The notes under the pieces were generated by a model. The model did not search any database. It saw nothing but the letters and a program-made list of their open reading frames with translations, and was not told the origin of the DNA. Source: an uncultured Clostridia bacterium (GTDB taxonomy: Bacteria; Bacillota; Clostridia; Oscillospirales; Ruminococcaceae). Taken from it: a stretch of DNA of 64,000 nucleotides. Numbering within the stretch: the stretch's first letter is position 1; the number at the start of each line of letters is the position of its first letter. Of the stretch, positions 8,726 through 16,766 are shown one piece after another. The stretch lies in NCBI GenBank assembly GCA_947600065.1, contig CANQFZ010000003.1, forward strand, positions 62,001 to 126,000. Reading direction: 5' to 3'. A program made the position numbers and the translations under genes.

Positions 8726-10189
8726 ATGTTCTGTGAAAATTGCGGAGCCCAGCTCCAACAAAAGAAAAACAAACTTGTCTGCCCAAAATGCGGCAAGAAA
8801 TATCAGCTTGAAGACAGCGGCAAAGAAAAAGATGAATACATAAAGCCGCACAGAATGTCTCCAAAGAAAAACATTATTATAATTATAATAGCGGCGCTTC
8901 TCGTGTTAGGAATAGGCGCTGGGGCAACTGTTCTTGCAGTTACAAATACGCCTTCTTATAAGGTTTCACATGGCTTGGAGATCGCCGAGCATTATCTTTT
9001 GGAGCAGGATTATGAACAAGCTATCATCGAATATGAAAAAGTTCTTAAAATTGATCCGATGAATGTTGACGCTTATCTTGGACTTGCTAAGGCTTATGAA
9101 AGATCGGGTGATATTGACAAGGCGATTGAAGTTCTCCGAGAGGGCTTGGATAAAACAGGGGATAAGAGGATAGAAAAAAGGCTTAACAAACTTTTGAATC
9201 ATGACGAAGGTACGCTGTCCGGCAAGGTCTGCAAAGCCTCTGATCAAAGCACGGCAGTTTCCGGAGCAATAGTTAATGTTTATAAAAATGATGACCTATA
9301 TACTGCACAAGAATCAGACGCAGACGGAAACTATTCAATAAGAAACATACCCGAAGGTCAGTATTATATAGAGATAACTGCCGATGGTTATATGGATTTC
9401 TGCTCTTATGCTACTGTTAAAAATGAAGAAAATACATATATGGAAACTTTCTTGATGATAGAAGGCTCGGAAGATGAAACAGGTATTGCTTGTGGAGAGG
9501 TCATTAATTCGCTTATGGGCAGTGGCGTTGATGATGCGATGCTTACTGTTAAAAAAGACTGGAACAATACAGATGAATTTGCCGAAACAATTACAACTAC
9601 AACGACAGATAGTTACGGCAGATATACCTTAGAACTTCCTTTAGGCAATTACACTGTTATTGCTTCCAAAGACGGATATGTAAAATCGTCATTTAATATC
9701 ATAGTTCAGCCCGGAACAACGAACAATCAAAATGGTACGATCTTTCCGGAGGTTTCGGACGATGTGTTTTTAATTACACTTACTTGGGGAGAAAACCCGA
9801 ATGACTTGGATTCTCATGTAGAGGGAACTCTTTCTGACGGAGAACATTTCCATGTCTTTTTTGAACATACAGTTCAATATGACGGAGAAAATGCTTTATG
9901 TGATCTTGATTATGATGATACTACCAGTTTTGGACCCGAACATATTACATTAAACCCCAATACTGATAAACCGTATTACTATTATATTTATAAATATGCA
10001 GGTAGGGGAACAGTGGCAGATTCCGGTGCCAAAATAACTGTATATAAAGGAAATGAACTTATTGCAGAATATAATGTACCAACTGATCTTGGAGATGAGG
10101 ATTTCTGGAACGTTTTTGCAATTAAAGACGGCAGATTGATCACTGAGAATACTATTACATCATCTGTCGATACAAGCTATGCTGATTGA
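8726..10189 (+). CDS. Zinc ribbon-TM-TPR protein with carboxypeptidase-regulatory and YfaP-like domains
   Basis: 487 residues. The zinc ribbon (CENCG...CPKCG), Lys-flanked helix (about 50-73) and TPR pair are those of the array, but there are no LRRs. Instead there are two carboxypeptidase-regulatory-like beta sandwiches (about 160-245 and 250-330; GNYSIRNIPEGQYYIEITADGY and GRYTLELPLGNYTVIASKDGY type cores). The C-terminal domain resembles YfaP/DUF2135 (LTWGENPNDLDSHVEG, then HITLNPNTDKPYYYYIYKY). These are adhesion- or binding-type folds, not enzymes as far as can be seen. The start is fixed by AAAGGAGAAAATT 18 bp after the previous stop. Confidence 0.87.
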   Translation: MFCENCGAQLQQKKNKLVCPKCGKKYQLEDSGKEKDEYIKPHRMSPKKNIIIIIIAALLVLGIGAGATVLAVTNTPSYKVSHGLEIAEHYLLEQDYEQAIIEYEKVLKIDPMNVDAYLGLAKAYERSGDIDKAIEVLREGLDKTGDKRIEKRLNKLLNHDEGTLSGKVCKASDQSTAVSGAIVNVYKNDDLYTAQESDADGNYSIRNIPEGQYYIEITADGYMDFCSYATVKNEENTYMETFLMIEGSEDETGIACGEVINSLMGSGVDDAMLTVKKDWNNTDEFAETITTTTTDSYGRYTLELPLGNYTVIASKDGYVKSSFNIIVQPGTTNNQNGTIFPEVSDDVFLITLTWGENPNDLDSHVEGTLSDGEHFHVFFEHTVQYDGENALCDLDYDDTTSFGPEHITLNPNTDKPYYYYIYKYAGRGTVADSGAKITVYKGNELIAEYNVPTDLGDEDFWNVFAIKDGRLITENTITSSVDTSYAD

Positions 10190-10288
10190 TCTTTAAGAAT
10201 AATCAACAACCCGATAAGGAAAATTAGGCTGTATAGCTTGACAAAAAAGTGATGAAAAGTAAAAATATATAAAACACAGGAGAAAATT

Positions 10289-12097
10289 ATGTTATGTAAA
10301 AACTGCGGAGCCGAGCTCCAACAAAAGGACGATAAACTTGTCTGCCCGAAGTGCGGCGCGGAGGTTGACCTGACATCGCCCGAGCCAACCTCGGCAACCC
10401 TTCAACCCGCCGCCGAAACCGCTTCGGAATACATAACCCCTCGCGGCTTTTCGTCCAAGAAAAACATAATCATTATAATTCTCGCGGCAATTCTCGTCCT
10501 CGGTTTGGGCATTGGAATTACTGCGATTGCTATAACAAACTCGGCTTCATTCAAGGTTTCGCAGGGAATTGACCTAGCCGAGCGTTATTTGTCCGAGCAG
10601 AATTATGAACAAGCAATTATTGAGTATGAAAAAGTTCTCGAAATTGAACCGATGAATGTTGACGCTTATCTTGGACTTGCTAAGGCTTATGAAAGATCGG
10701 GTGATATTGACAAGGCAATCGAAATTCTTCAAGAGGGTTACGAAAAGACAAACGATAACCGCATTAAGGAAAAGTTAGACGCACTGACTAACCCGCCGCA
10801 GAGCTCTTCAAGCTCGTCAAGCAGTTCTGTGCCTGTAAGCTCGTCAAGCGCTCCCGCTTCGAGTTCGACAAGCAATAACAAAAGTTCTTCAGCGGTTGGA
10901 AGTTCGTCGAGCTATTCATCAAGTTCTGTTCCTATAAGTAGTTCCTCAAGCACACCCCCAGAATCAAATCCCGTTGAAATCAGTTATGTAACGGCAGACA
11001 GATCTTATTTTGAACTTTCGTCTTATGAATACAACGGTCCTATTGATACGATTTACGGTTACAGTGGATATTATGAAAATATGAAGATCCCCGATTTTGT
11101 TAAATATATACTTGTGCCGGGAACAGATAATATGTATTATCGCTGGTGCAGCAAAGAAAGCGGAGATAAATTAAAAAATCTTATGCTTCCTGATAATTTG
11201 GTAGAGATAGATACTTTTGCACTTGATTCTTTCCCAAATCTTGAGAGTATAAATATATCCGAAAAAAATAAAAATTATGCCACAGTAGACGGCGTTTTAT
11301 ATAACAAGGATAAAACAAAGCTTATTTATTGTCCTGCAGGGAAAAAAGGTTTTTGTTCTATTCCCGATAGTGTAACTTCTGTTGAGCCATTTTCATTTAA
11401 CTACTGTAAATACCTTACCGGTATAAAAATCAGTAAGAAAATGACAAAAATTGAAAGTGGAATGTTTTATTTTTGTAATAGTCTTACGAGTGTGATTATT
11501 CCCGATAATATAAAAGAAATAGGCTCAAGCGCCTTTTCGCATTGTACAAGCCTTAAAACAATTACTATACCAAGTGGAGTAACTATTATAGAAGATGAGG
11601 CATTTTCATGCTGCACAAAACTTACTGAAATAAATGTTTCTGTAGGCAATAAAAATTATTGTTCAATAGACGGAGTATTGTTTACAAAAGATAAGACAAA
11701 AATCATATCATACCCCGCCGGGAAAAATGACAAATCTTATTCTATCCCTAATGGCGTTAAAGAAATAGACGGCGCTTTTTCCGGCTGCATAAATCTTGTT
11801 AACGTAAGCATACCAAATAGTGTTTCAAAGATAGGGTGGAATACTTTTGAAGATTGTCAAAATCTATCTAAAATTATATTGCCTGACAGCATAAAGGATA
11901 TAAAGCCGTATGCTTTTTATAATTGTAAAAATCTAAAAAATATATCTCTTCCAAACGGCGTAATACTTCATGCATCGTATGGAATAGATGAGTCATACAC
12001 TCCGTTTGACGGGTGCGAGAATATTAAGTTTACATATAACGGAAAAACTTATAACAGTTTTGATGAACTTCCCACGGAAATAGTGGTCTGGGAATAA
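10289..12097 (+). CDS. Zinc ribbon-TM-TPR-Ser stalk-BspA-like LRR protein
   Basis: 602 residues; last gene of the array. Zinc ribbon, helix and TPR pair are as in the others; a Ser-rich stalk lies around residues 165-230. The outer half consists of BspA-type (LRR_5) repeats, for example LTSVIIPDNIKEIGSSAFSHC and LKTITIPSGVTIIEDEAFSCC, a different LRR class from the internalin type next door. BspA-like repeats are common in host-associated bacteria and bind host or bacterial proteins. The 99-bp gap before it holds a TTGACA at 10238 but no convincing -10 box. The start is fixed by ACAGGAGAAAATT. Confidence 0.87.
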   Translation: MLCKNCGAELQQKDDKLVCPKCGAEVDLTSPEPTSATLQPAAETASEYITPRGFSSKKNIIIIILAAILVLGLGIGITAIAITNSASFKVSQGIDLAERYLSEQNYEQAIIEYEKVLEIEPMNVDAYLGLAKAYERSGDIDKAIEILQEGYEKTNDNRIKEKLDALTNPPQSSSSSSSSSVPVSSSSAPASSSTSNNKSSSAVGSSSSYSSSSVPISSSSSTPPESNPVEISYVTADRSYFELSSYEYNGPIDTIYGYSGYYENMKIPDFVKYILVPGTDNMYYRWCSKESGDKLKNLMLPDNLVEIDTFALDSFPNLESINISEKNKNYATVDGVLYNKDKTKLIYCPAGKKGFCSIPDSVTSVEPFSFNYCKYLTGIKISKKMTKIESGMFYFCNSLTSVIIPDNIKEIGSSAFSHCTSLKTITIPSGVTIIEDEAFSCCTKLTEINVSVGNKNYCSIDGVLFTKDKTKIISYPAGKNDKSYSIPNGVKEIDGAFSGCINLVNVSIPNSVSKIGWNTFEDCQNLSKIILPDSIKDIKPYAFYNCKNLKNISLPNGVILHASYGIDESYTPFDGCENIKFTYNGKTYNSFDELPTEIVVWE

Positions 12098-12113
12098 CAA
12101 AGTTATAAAAAGA

Positions 12114-12344
12114 ATGGAGGATCAAAACACGAAAATAACCAAAATAGTAATTACCGTCGGTCCATGTGCGGGAAAATCAACCGCCATGAGCTGGGTGCAA
12201 AAAGCATTTACGGAAAAGGGTTACAGAGTGCTTTTCATTCATGAAGATTTTTTAAAATTTCTACCGATATTAGACAACAAAGCAATTGACAATCCTGAAA
12301 AAATTTTGTATGATATAAGTAGGGGAGGCGATGTAAATGAATGA
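12114..12344 (+). pseudogene. Broken duplicate of the AAA ATPase front end
   Basis: The first 42 or so codons repeat the P-loop region of the following gene almost exactly (PCAGKSTAMSWVQKAFTEKG), then the frame diverges into unrelated sequence (FIHEDFLKFLPILDNKAI) and stops 8 bases into the next gene. A good ribosome site GGAGG (12116-12120) stands 8 bases before ACG at 12129, exactly where the intact copy has its ATG, so the original start codon appears mutated. The only ATG in frame (12114) overlaps the GGAGG itself. The P-loop also has V in place of the first G. I judge it a non-functional remnant. Confidence 0.7.
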
Positions 12345-13647
12345 TTATCGGTTCGGGAATTTCATCTATGAACTGCGAAAAAAATCAGGACTTTCTCAAT
12401 CGGAATTAGCCGAAAAACTTGGAGTGACAAACAAAGCGGTTTCAAAATGGGAAACGGGCAGGGCAAAGCCAACTACAAATATTATCAGAAAGCTCTCCGC
12501 ATTTTTTAATGTTGATGTGAATGAGCTGTTAAATCTTAAAGATGAGGACAAAAATATGAAAATAACCAAAATAGTAATTACCGGCGGTCCTTGTGCGGGA
12601 AAATCAACCGCAATGAGCTGGGTACAAAAAGCATTTACGGAAAAGGGTTACAGAGTGCTTTTTGTTCCCGAAACGGCAACAGAACTTATAACGGGCGGGG
12701 TCACTCCGTGGGATTGTTCAACAAATGTTGAATATCAAAAGTGCCAGATGAGATTGCAGGAGGAGAAAGAAAAAGTTTTTGAACAGGCGGCAAGGTCAAT
12801 GCAGTCCGAAAAAGTGCTTATCGTATGCGACAGAGGAGCTCTTGACAATAAAGCATATATGAGCGATATCGAATTTTTTTGCGTGCTTTCGTTCCTCAAT
12901 AAAACCGAGGTTGAGCTTCGTGACAGCTATGACGCGGTATTTCATCTTGTCACTGCCGCAAAAGGCGCAAAAGAATTTTATACCACAGCAAATAACGCAG
13001 CCAGAACGGAAACTGCCGAAGAAGCAGCGGCGCTTGACGATAAGCTTATTTCTTCATGGACAGGACATCCTCATCTCAGAGTTATTGATAATTCTACGGA
13101 TTTTGAAGACAAAATGAAGCGCCTGATCAGTGAGATAGCCGCCTTTCTCGGCGAGCCTGAGCCTTTTGAAACAGAGCGAAAGTTCCTTATTGAATATCCG
13201 GATATAAAATGGCTTGAGAGTATTCCAAACTGCCGCAAAGTTGAGATCATTCAAACTTACCTCAATTCCGCTGATAAAGATGAAATAAGACTTCGCCAGC
13301 GCGGTGAAAATGGAAGCTACATTTATTTTCAGACAACAAAGCGCGCGGTTTCAGGACTTAAACGTGTAGAGATCGAACGACGCCTTTCAAAGGACGAATA
13401 TCTGTTCCTTCTTATGGACGCAGATACCTCAAAGCGTCAGATAAGAAAAACGCGCTATTGCCTTACATATAATAATCAATATTTTGAAATAGACGTTTAT
13501 CCTTTTTGGAATGATAAAGCAATTTTAGAAATTGAGCTTAGCGATGAAAACACTCCCGTAGATTTTCCCGAGCAAATAAAAATAATAAAAGAAGTAACGT
13601 TTGACGAGAGCTATAAGAATGCATCTCTTGCAAAAATTGAAAGGTGA
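12337..13647 (+). CDS. XRE-type HTH fused to AAA ATPase and CYTH domain
   Basis: 436 residues. Residues 1-68 are a Cro/CI-type helix-turn-helix (SGLSQSELAEKLGVTNKAVS). An AAA_28-like P-loop domain starts at residue 74 with GGPCAGKS and contains a VCDRGALD Walker-B-like segment. The last 160 residues are a CYTH domain (ERKFLIEYP, the EIRLRQR and EIDVYPFW strands), a fold that binds triphosphates with metal ions. AAA_28-CYTH proteins are known; the HTH in front is unusual. The internal MKITKIVITGGP at 12556 could be an older or alternative start. AGGGGAGG precedes the chosen start. It may be a nucleotide- or polyphosphate-responsive regulator, but this is inference. Confidence 0.82.
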   Translation: MNDYRFGNFIYELRKKSGLSQSELAEKLGVTNKAVSKWETGRAKPTTNIIRKLSAFFNVDVNELLNLKDEDKNMKITKIVITGGPCAGKSTAMSWVQKAFTEKGYRVLFVPETATELITGGVTPWDCSTNVEYQKCQMRLQEEKEKVFEQAARSMQSEKVLIVCDRGALDNKAYMSDIEFFCVLSFLNKTEVELRDSYDAVFHLVTAAKGAKEFYTTANNAARTETAEEAAALDDKLISSWTGHPHLRVIDNSTDFEDKMKRLISEIAAFLGEPEPFETERKFLIEYPDIKWLESIPNCRKVEIIQTYLNSADKDEIRLRQRGENGSYIYFQTTKRAVSGLKRVEIERRLSKDEYLFLLMDADTSKRQIRKTRYCLTYNNQYFEIDVYPFWNDKAILEIELSDENTPVDFPEQIKIIKEVTFDESYKNASLAKIER

Positions 13648-13654
13648 GTTAAAT

Positions 13655-14206
13655 ATGGAAAGAACATTATATTCGCTTTCGGAGCATTTTGACGAGATAG
13701 ATTTAGTATATGAAAAAGCCGAAAAGAATAAAACCACATTTGACATTTATCTTGATATTGAAAAATCGGCTTTAGCAGAAGCAGAAAACAATTGTGATAT
13801 GTTTATTTGTGACGGCGCTACTGTTACAGAGGAAAAATTCAGTTCGTTAAGTGATGAAATTAAATCCTTGATGATATACGAGCTTTCAAAAAGGGGATTA
13901 TATGGCTTTTCTCCATCAATGGAAGCTCCCGAGATAAGGGTCACGCTTACCGAATATTCTCCGATAGTGCTTGGTTGCACAATGTTTTCCATATTGAACA
14001 GCATAGAAAAACTTGACGGAACGTACAATGAGATTTTCCCCAAAGCGTCGCTTGTTATAGAAGCACCGTTCGGTGGAAAAAAGGGACTTGTAAAGCTTGA
14101 AATGATGGTTATGCTGTTATATCCGTGGTTGTCAGTGAGAGAAGAATCAATAAATTTAATTGCCACAACAGCAAAAAAATTAAGTCAGACTTCGATAGGC
14201 AAATAA
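13655..14206 (+). CDS. Hypothetical protein following the CYTH fusion
   Basis: 183 residues, not recognised. The chosen ATG at 13655 follows AAGGTGAG, which overlaps the stop of the HTH-AAA-CYTH gene, so the two are likely translated from one message. The upstream in-frame ATG at 13601 lies inside the previous gene. The protein looks soluble and acidic, has no signal peptide or transmembrane helix, and shows no motif I can assign. Its gene ends just before a convergent terminator. Confidence 0.7.
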   Translation: MERTLYSLSEHFDEIDLVYEKAEKNKTTFDIYLDIEKSALAEAENNCDMFICDGATVTEEKFSSLSDEIKSLMIYELSKRGLYGFSPSMEAPEIRVTLTEYSPIVLGCTMFSILNSIEKLDGTYNEIFPKASLVIEAPFGGKKGLVKLEMMVMLLYPWLSVREESINLIATTAKKLSQTSIGK

Positions 14207-14274
14207 ACCCGTACACTAAAAACGTTAAGCTGGCAAAAGCACATTTGGTAATCTGTTAAGTAGTGAATAAAAAT

Positions 14275-14312
14275 CGGCTGTCGGCATAAATCTAGTTGCC
14301 AACAGCCGTTTT
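14275..14312. terminator. Bidirectional intrinsic terminator
   Basis: CGGCTGTCGGCA (14275-14286) pairs with TGCCAACAGCCG (14297-14308) with one mismatch, followed by TTTT, and preceded by AAAA on the other side. It sits between two convergent genes and can serve both. Confidence 0.8.
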
Positions 14313-14326
14313 CATATTGATTATGT

Positions 14327-15346
14327 TCAAAACTCAATCTTCATATTATTCAAAAATCCCTCGACATTGTTTACCGACTTTTCCGATTCATCTGTCAGAA
14401 GTCCGTCGTCTGTCAGTATCGGCGTATCGAGAACGGATTTAATTGAAACAGCAATGCTTGCGCACGAGGCAATTGCCTTTTTTGAGTCAGTAGAGTACTT
14501 GCTGTAATCGTCGCCCTCTGCGCTGAATATGTCCTCCATTTTATAAATAAGCGGCAGAAAATAAGAATCAAGCCGTGCAAGCAGACTGTAAAACATATAT
14601 GTTCTTCTTCTGATTGTTGCGCATTGCAGCGACGCTGTTTCAAGCTGAGCCGCTATCTGTTCAGCTTCAGCTTTGTTGGTATTTGCTTTTTCAAGCTCTT
14701 TTTTCGCGGCATGACCTGCAACAAGTCCCATTACCATAAGCGCAGGACCTGCGACAAGTCCTCCGAGTACAACCGTGCCTCCCGCCATTCCGAGACCACC
14801 CGCAGCCAAAGAACCTCCCCCGAAAAACGCAAGCGTGGCATTTGTCGCTGCCGCTCCGCTAAGAGAGGCAATTGCTGTTCCCGTTGACGCACAAGCAAGC
14901 GCCTGCGCCGCGCCATATGCGCCGAATGCAGCAAGCGCGCCGCCTGCCGTTCCCGCAACAGCGCCTCCCGCAAGCGATCCCGCAAAACTCACCATTGACT
15001 TAAGTTCAACAAAATCCTGCTTGTCTATATGCAGCTTGTTTAATTCTTCAAGCCCCTCAGAGCCTCTGAAATCTACATTCTTTATCTTTGAAAATGTTTC
15101 AAGAAATTCGGTTATGGTGTTATTAAGGACAAATATCTTTTCCTCTCCGAGCTTTGTCAGAGCCGTTCCGCAGGCAAGCCTTTCGGCATTTATCCGCGCA
15201 GTGGAAGTTTCTACGAGTTCGCTCGCGCTTTTGTTTATCTGCGTTGCGGAGTAATGATCTACTCCTGCTTTCACACCTGTTCCTATACCCAATCCGCCCG
15301 TAGCGGCAGCGGCGGCGATACCTATAAATAAAATCGGCAGCGGCAT
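14327..15346 (-). CDS. Gly/Ala-rich membrane-associated protein
   Basis: 339 residues, function not recognised. It starts with a hydrophobic stretch (MPLPILFIGIAAAAATGG) and has a long Gly/Ala-rich hydrophobic central region (about residues 115-215) that could form several glycine-zipper-like membrane helices. Amphipathic helical segments flank it on both sides. GGAGGG precedes the start and overlaps the end of the upstream TerB-like gene by context, so both belong to one leftward operon. No enzymatic motif is visible. A role at the membrane, together with the TerB-like partner, is inferred from position only. Confidence 0.75.
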   Translation of the reverse strand: MPLPILFIGIAAAAATGGLGIGTGVKAGVDHYSATQINKSASELVETSTARINAERLACGTALTKLGEEKIFVLNNTITEFLETFSKIKNVDFRGSEGLEELNKLHIDKQDFVELKSMVSFAGSLAGGAVAGTAGGALAAFGAYGAAQALACASTGTAIASLSGAAATNATLAFFGGGSLAAGGLGMAGGTVVLGGLVAGPALMVMGLVAGHAAKKELEKANTNKAEAEQIAAQLETASLQCATIRRRTYMFYSLLARLDSYFLPLIYKMEDIFSAEGDDYSKYSTDSKKAIASCASIAVSIKSVLDTPILTDDGLLTDESEKSVNNVEGFLNNMKIEF

Positions 15347-15349
15347 TTT

Positions 15350-15910
15350 TTAACCCTCCTGAAGTGAAATCAGTGTTTTTACACTGTCCATTAACGTATT
15401 TATACGCTCGTTTATTTGGTTAACGTGAGCTTCTATGGTGAGATACGGCTTGTTTGTGCTTTTTATCCAGGTCAGTTCTTTTTCCAGATCCATCAGTGTT
15501 TCGGCGCTGCTGTGCATTTCGTGGAATATTCCCTTGTCTATGCCGAATTGCTCCACAATATAATTTACCAGCTCTTGTTCTTCTACGTTAAAGCATTCGT
15601 CGCTGTAAGCCACCGCAAGCAGATCCCAGATCAGCAAATTTGGCGGGATAAGCGTGTCTTCCTCCGATATTACCGAATTGAATAAAACCTCGCTCACGCC
15701 CTTTTTAAGCGACTCTGCATATTCTTTCATATCATCTGTTGGCGCGAGAACAGCTTTACATTCGCCTATAAGGCTTTCCTTTATCTGCTCAAAATTAGGC
15801 TCAAGTTCATTTCCTATAGCGTCAAACTTTTCTTCTTCGCTTTGATAAATTTCACCGTCCGCTGCTATCAGAAAATAAATAAGCTTCAGCGCGCTCTTTG
15901 TTGAAATAAG
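15350..15910 (-). pseudogene. TerB-like gene lacking its start
   Basis: The frame reads a typical TerB-like helical protein: ALKLIYFLIAADGEIYQSEE near 15860-15895, then DLLAVAYSDECFNVEEQELV around 15620. TerB-like proteins are tellurite-resistance-type acidic helical proteins of unclear chemistry. The in-frame ATG at 15730 falls in the middle of the domain. No ATG, GTG or TTG with a ribosome site exists in frame at the expected N-terminus. Instead the frame runs into the DNA of a truncated M48 peptidase gene. A deletion that removed the start is the simplest explanation. A shortened 126-residue product from 15730 remains possible. Confidence 0.65.
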
Positions 15911-16229
15911 AGAAAAATCTTGATGTTATGCAGATCATAGGGTAGGTAGTGCCCATAGTAAAAGCGTTAAGCTCTTTAGATTTTACATAGTAGAGTTCGG
16001 GTAGGGGAATACCGAGATTTTCACAAATAGGCGGCAAGAGCCTGTAGATTTCGGGAAACTGATTTTCGCTAATTCTTATTGCCGTAGACATCAACTCTAT
16101 CTTTTCGGCTTTTTCGTTCGTGTTCGCCAGATAAAGTTCTTTAAGCCGCACAAGTTTAGGAAAAGCGTTCAAGGCATTGAAAGCTTTTCTGTCAAGCTCG
16201 TGCATATACAGTTCTGAGCTATAAGGCAT
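15852..16229 (-). pseudogene. M48-type peptidase N-terminal fragment
   Basis: Starts at MPYSSELYMHELD (ATG at 16229, ribosome site AAGGAAAG) and follows the M48 metallopeptidase pattern through NLGIPLPELYYV, KSKELNAFTMGTTYPMICITS. In this family the zinc motif HExxH should follow within about 25 residues. Here the frame instead passes into the TerB-like gene in the wrong frame and stops at 15852, so all catalytic residues are missing. The join lies near 15905-15915. The fragment is probably inactive. Confidence 0.7.
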
Positions 16230-16233
16230 AACT

Positions 16234-16458
16234 TTACTTTCCTTTCTTGTTTTTATTTTCGGGAACAAACTCCATTATATCGTCCAACTTGCAGTCAAGC
16301 GACGTGCAAAGTTTTTCGAGAGTTTTAACGCGGACGTCCTCGTTTCGCCCGAGCTTTGCCATAGCGTTTGTAGTAATCCCCGCAAGACGGGTAAGTTCTG
16401 TCTTGTTTATGTCTTTATCTATCAGCATTTTCCAAAGCTTATTATAGCTGACAGCCAT
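16234..16458 (-). CDS. Small XRE-family transcriptional regulator
   Basis: 74 residues consisting almost entirely of a Cro/CI-type helix-turn-helix (KTELTRLAGITTNAMAKLGR and VKTLEKLCTSLDCKLDDIMEF), a class typical of one-domain regulators in Firmicutes. It is the first gene of the leftward operon with the M48 fragment, TerB-like and Gly/Ala-rich genes and ends 5 bp before the M48 start. A consensus promoter lies 55 bp upstream. Autoregulation is likely for this class but no operator can be proven here. Confidence 0.85.
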   Translation of the reverse strand: MAVSYNKLWKMLIDKDINKTELTRLAGITTNAMAKLGRNEDVRVKTLEKLCTSLDCKLDDIMEFVPENKNKKGK

Positions 16459-16513
16459 CTTAAACCTCCGTTTCTCACTTCTTCATTTGAACAGCAAATC
16501 TTTTCCATAAAAC

Positions 16514-16542
16514 ATTATAGCATATTATTTTATAATTTTCAA
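16514..16542 (-). promoter_or_regulatory. Sigma-A-type promoter for the HTH operon
   Basis: On the minus strand, TTGAAA (16542-16537) and TATAAT (16519-16514) are separated by exactly 17 bp, about 55 bp upstream of the small HTH gene. Confidence 0.8.
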
Positions 16543-16697
16543 GATATTTTTGAGATTTTCAAGAATATTTTCATAATAAAAATACCCGCTTTATAATAAT
16601 ACAAATTGCAAAGCGGGAAAATATATATTACATAATAATCACTTTAATGTCAAATTTTTATTTATTTAATGTCTTATAATTATGACATATTAAAAAT
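16543..16697. other. AT-rich gap with two inverted repeats
   Basis: No gene. CCCGCTTT (16585-16592) pairs with AAAGCGGG (16610-16617), and an imperfect palindrome with ATGTC/GACAT arms spans 16669-16688. Either could be an operator or a back-up terminator; neither has a clear T-run. Confidence 0.5.
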
Positions 16698-16726
16698 AAA
16701 GGCTGAACCCTTACGGCTCAGCCTTT
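16698..16726 (-). terminator. Terminator of the DrmAB-Hsp70 operon
   Basis: AAAGGCTGA (16698-16706) pairs with TCAGCCTTT (16718-16726); additional CC/GG pairing extends the stem. Read leftwards the hairpin is followed by TTTATTTTTAATA. It is 40 bp after the stop of the last operon gene. Confidence 0.85.
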
Positions 16727-16766
16727 ATACAATATTCTCACAAGCGGCGGGATAATTCTAGTATTC

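Noticed and set aside
10238-10271. Promoter before the last array gene (TTGACA with TATATA)
   Set aside because: Spacing of about 22 bp is too long for a standard promoter; evidence too weak.
14624-15254. Plus-strand ORFs over the Gly/Ala-rich protein gene
   Set aside because: They are mirror frames of the GC-rich Gly/Ala stretch and have no ribosome site.
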